Shown one piece after another: positions 62,395 through 64,000 of a stretch of 64,000 nt of DNA; the stretch's first letter is position 1; every line of letters begins with the position of its first letter. The stretch covers positions 2,714,001 to 2,778,000 of the forward strand of contig NC_007964.1 of NCBI RefSeq assembly GCF_000013885.1, read 5' to 3'. The DNA is from Nitrobacter hamburgensis X14. Lineage in GTDB: Bacteria > Pseudomonadota > Alphaproteobacteria > Rhizobiales > Xanthobacteraceae. Made by a program: the position numbers and the translations under genes. Under the pieces are notes generated by a model that saw nothing but the letters and a program-made list of their open reading frames with translations, did no database searches and was not told the DNA's origin.

Positions 62395-62679
62395 GACCAC
62401 CGCTGACTGACTGCGCCACGCGCGCGAGGCCCACGGGGCCTGCGTGTCGCGTGTGTTTTCCAAGCGTGAAGGTGGACAGGTAGACAGAGCTTTCTCGACG
62501 TTTCGAAGTTCATAAGGCTCCCAGCGTCGATGTCGCCATGCCCTTCATTGGGCCGTCGTTATCCATCCTGCCATAATCTGAAAAATCGATTGTCTACCTG
62601 TCTACTCTAAGCTTAAGGCCATGAATTTCTTAGCGAAGCTGGTGGACGACGACGGCCATCCACCGGCTGTCGCCCCTGT

Positions 62680-64000
62680 CTACCGCTTGAACTGATCGAG
62701 CACGTCATCCGACCTGTGGCTCAGATAGGCGTCGATCCTGCCGGAAGCGCCGATATTGTCCCAGATGTCATGATTGCGCACGGACCAAAGCTGATAGGCA
62801 GGACGCTGCCTGTCGGCCTTGGTGTAACGGGCATGGCTGACGGCGCCGATCTCGTCCTTGAGGAACTTCGACACCCGAGCCCGAAGGTTCGAGCGTCCAC
62901 GCAGCGCCGAAGGCACGGCATCGACAAGTTCATCGACACGCACCAGGTCGAAGTCGAAGGGCGGCTGACGCTCCTCGAACAATTCGAGGAGATACGCCTC
63001 GGCGTCTCCGATCGACAGGCGCCGCATCGCCTCCTTGCCGGCCGTGAACGGCGCCACGCCATGCGGGTTCAAGCCGACCTTCCGCTTGAGCAGCCAGTGC
63101 TTGACGTATGCAGCGCCATCGCCATCGAGGAACTCGAACAGGCCCTGATAGTAGGCACTGTCTCTCGGCCTCGCAGGCGAGAACACCACAAGCCAGCGCC
63201 TGTCGCCATGCTCGATCGGCAGGGCATCCTCATGGTTGGTGAAGCCGATGAAGTTCAGGCAGTTCGGAATCGAGTACAGCGAGCAGTTCTTCTCCTCGAT
63301 CCTGATGGTCGGATCGGTGATCGCAGGCTTGAGTCTGTTCGCCACCTCCTTGCGCCCGAGCGTCATCAACTCCTCGATGACGGCAAGCTGCGCGCCTTCC
63401 ATCCACGCCGTCCAGTGCGACACGACCTCCTCGTTCGACGGACGAACGGTGTTCCGGCTGCCCACGATCCTCTCCATCAACCGGCCGATCCAACTCTTGC
63501 CGGTCCCCTGAGCACCACGAATGAGCAAGGCGAAGTGGATCTTGTCGGCAGGCCGCTGCACCAGCAAGGCGAGATAGTCGAGAACGTGGTCACGGTCCTT
63601 CCCGTCGGGAAACAGATACGCCAAGTGGACCAGGAAAGGCGTCACGTCTCCCGCCTTCGCTTCAACACCATCCTTGCGCCAGATGTTGTAGCGCCGCCCA
63701 CTCTCGCCATCGGGGAACTCGCCGGTCTCGGGCAGATAGACCAGCGACTCGAACTTGCGCATCGGAACGCGCCCCTTCCAGATGGCGTTCAGAACCTCGC
63801 CATCGGGATTGAGGCCGGCATAGAGCGCCTTCCACTGGTCGGTTCGGTACTTCTTCCCGTCCTCGCGTCGCACGAACTGCATGGCATCGGCCACGAACAC
63901 CCAATCGTCCCACACTGAGCGCGTCTTGTCCGGCTCGGCATCAAGGTCGTCGGGGAAGTCGTCCAGCGCGTTGGTTCTGTTTATAAGCTCAACCGCCTCT
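62680..64000 (-). CDS. Phage/plasmid-type primase-SF3 helicase, partial
   Basis: Open to the right edge, N-terminus not in the window; 440 residues visible. SF3 helicase: LLIRGAQGTGKSWIGRLMER is Walker A, AQLAVIEELMTLG Walker B, NCLNFIGFTNHEDALPIEHGDRRW (in two parts) motif C and the Arg finger region. FVADAMQFVRREDGKKY and VRRLVYLPETG-like N-part is that of DUF5906 primase-helicases. It would start replication of a phage, satellite or integrative plasmid; it marks the island as once self-replicating. Confidence 0.88.
   Translation of the reverse strand, partial: EAVELINRTNALDDFPDDLDAEPDKTRSVWDDWVFVADAMQFVRREDGKKYRTDQWKALYAGLNPDGEVLNAIWKGRVPMRKFESLVYLPETGEFPDGESGRRYNIWRKDGVEAKAGDVTPFLVHLAYLFPDGKDRDHVLDYLALLVQRPADKIHFALLIRGAQGTGKSWIGRLMERIVGSRNTVRPSNEEVVSHWTAWMEGAQLAVIEELMTLGRKEVANRLKPAITDPTIRIEEKNCSLYSIPNCLNFIGFTNHEDALPIEHGDRRWLVVFSPARPRDSAYYQGLFEFLDGDGAAYVKHWLLKRKVGLNPHGVAPFTAGKEAMRRLSIGDAEAYLLELFEERQPPFDFDLVRVDELVDAVPSALRGRSNLRARVSKFLKDEIGAVSHARYTKADRQRPAYQLWSVRNHDIWDNIGASGRIDAYLSHRSDDVLDQFKR

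Noticed and set aside
62716..63918. 400-codon plus-strand open frame
   Set aside because: Antisense to the primase-helicase, low-quality composition.
1..64000. CRISPR array
   Set aside because: No run of regularly spaced direct repeats and no cas gene found on reading both strands.

Overview
The window looks like chromosomal DNA of an alphaproteobacterium of the Bradyrhizobiaceae (Bradyrhizobium, Nitrobacter, Rhodopseudomonas, Afipia). Reasons: the high-GC alphaproteobacterial rplM-rpsI pair, type 2 CtaA, a DUF2842 protein, DUF3551, PRC-barrel and HWE-kinase proteins, and short dispersed intergenic repeats of the kind common in that family. A NarK-type carrier and a cytochrome P460 would suit Nitrobacter but do not prove it.

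Layout. (1) 1-17.6 kb, conserved core: end of a lytic transglycosylase, rplM-rpsI, a hotdog thioesterase, a CoA-binding protein, O-acetylhomoserine sulfhydrylase (metY), a nitrate/nitrite carrier, ctaA, then an exopolysaccharide locus (7.8-16.3 kb: FemAB/CelD-like acetyltransferase, Wzc/GumC-like co-polymerase, Wza-like lipoprotein, group 4 glycosyltransferase, WcaJ-type initiating transferase, Wzy-like polymerase) and a saccharopine-dehydrogenase-like enzyme. (2) 18.0-36.5 kb, mobile DNA at the 3' end of tRNA-Gly(TCC): the rotted capsid/portal end of an older phage, then a compact 17.7-kb prophage bounded by 17-bp att repeats. It has an integrase, small accessory genes and one long leftward head/packaging operon with mostly overlapping genes, ending in a tape-measure gene. 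I see no repressor, replication, lysis, tail-tube or baseplate genes. (3) 36.5-48 kb, mixed accessory DNA: M15 peptidase, a decayed second integrase with an AlpA-like gene, DUF3551, cytochrome P460, a complete IS5-family copy with a frameshifted transposase, an inverted degenerate copy of the prophage accessory module, an HWE kinase, one intact and one broken PRC-barrel gene, and tRNA-Tyr. (4) 48.4-50.9 kb, core-like: rlmB and two secreted proteins. (5) 51.2-64 kb, an island starting at tRNA-Thr(TGT) and running off the right edge. It carries HNH proteins, a MORC-like GHKL ATPase (frameshifted), a methylase-fold-like partner, a Dcm-type cytosine methyltransferase cut by an IS630-family element, an intact Vsr, a DUF2786 protein, an XRE regulator, small island genes and a primase/SF3 helicase.

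The genes group into three working units: the polysaccharide locus (initiation, assembly, polymerisation, export), the prophage morphogenesis operon, and the MORC/Dcm/Vsr/HNH cluster, which looks like a restriction or defence system in decay (one IS insertion and one frameshift). The best leads for new biology are the tail-less, GTA-like compact prophage with a candidate structured RNA, and the MORC plus methylase-like gene pair.
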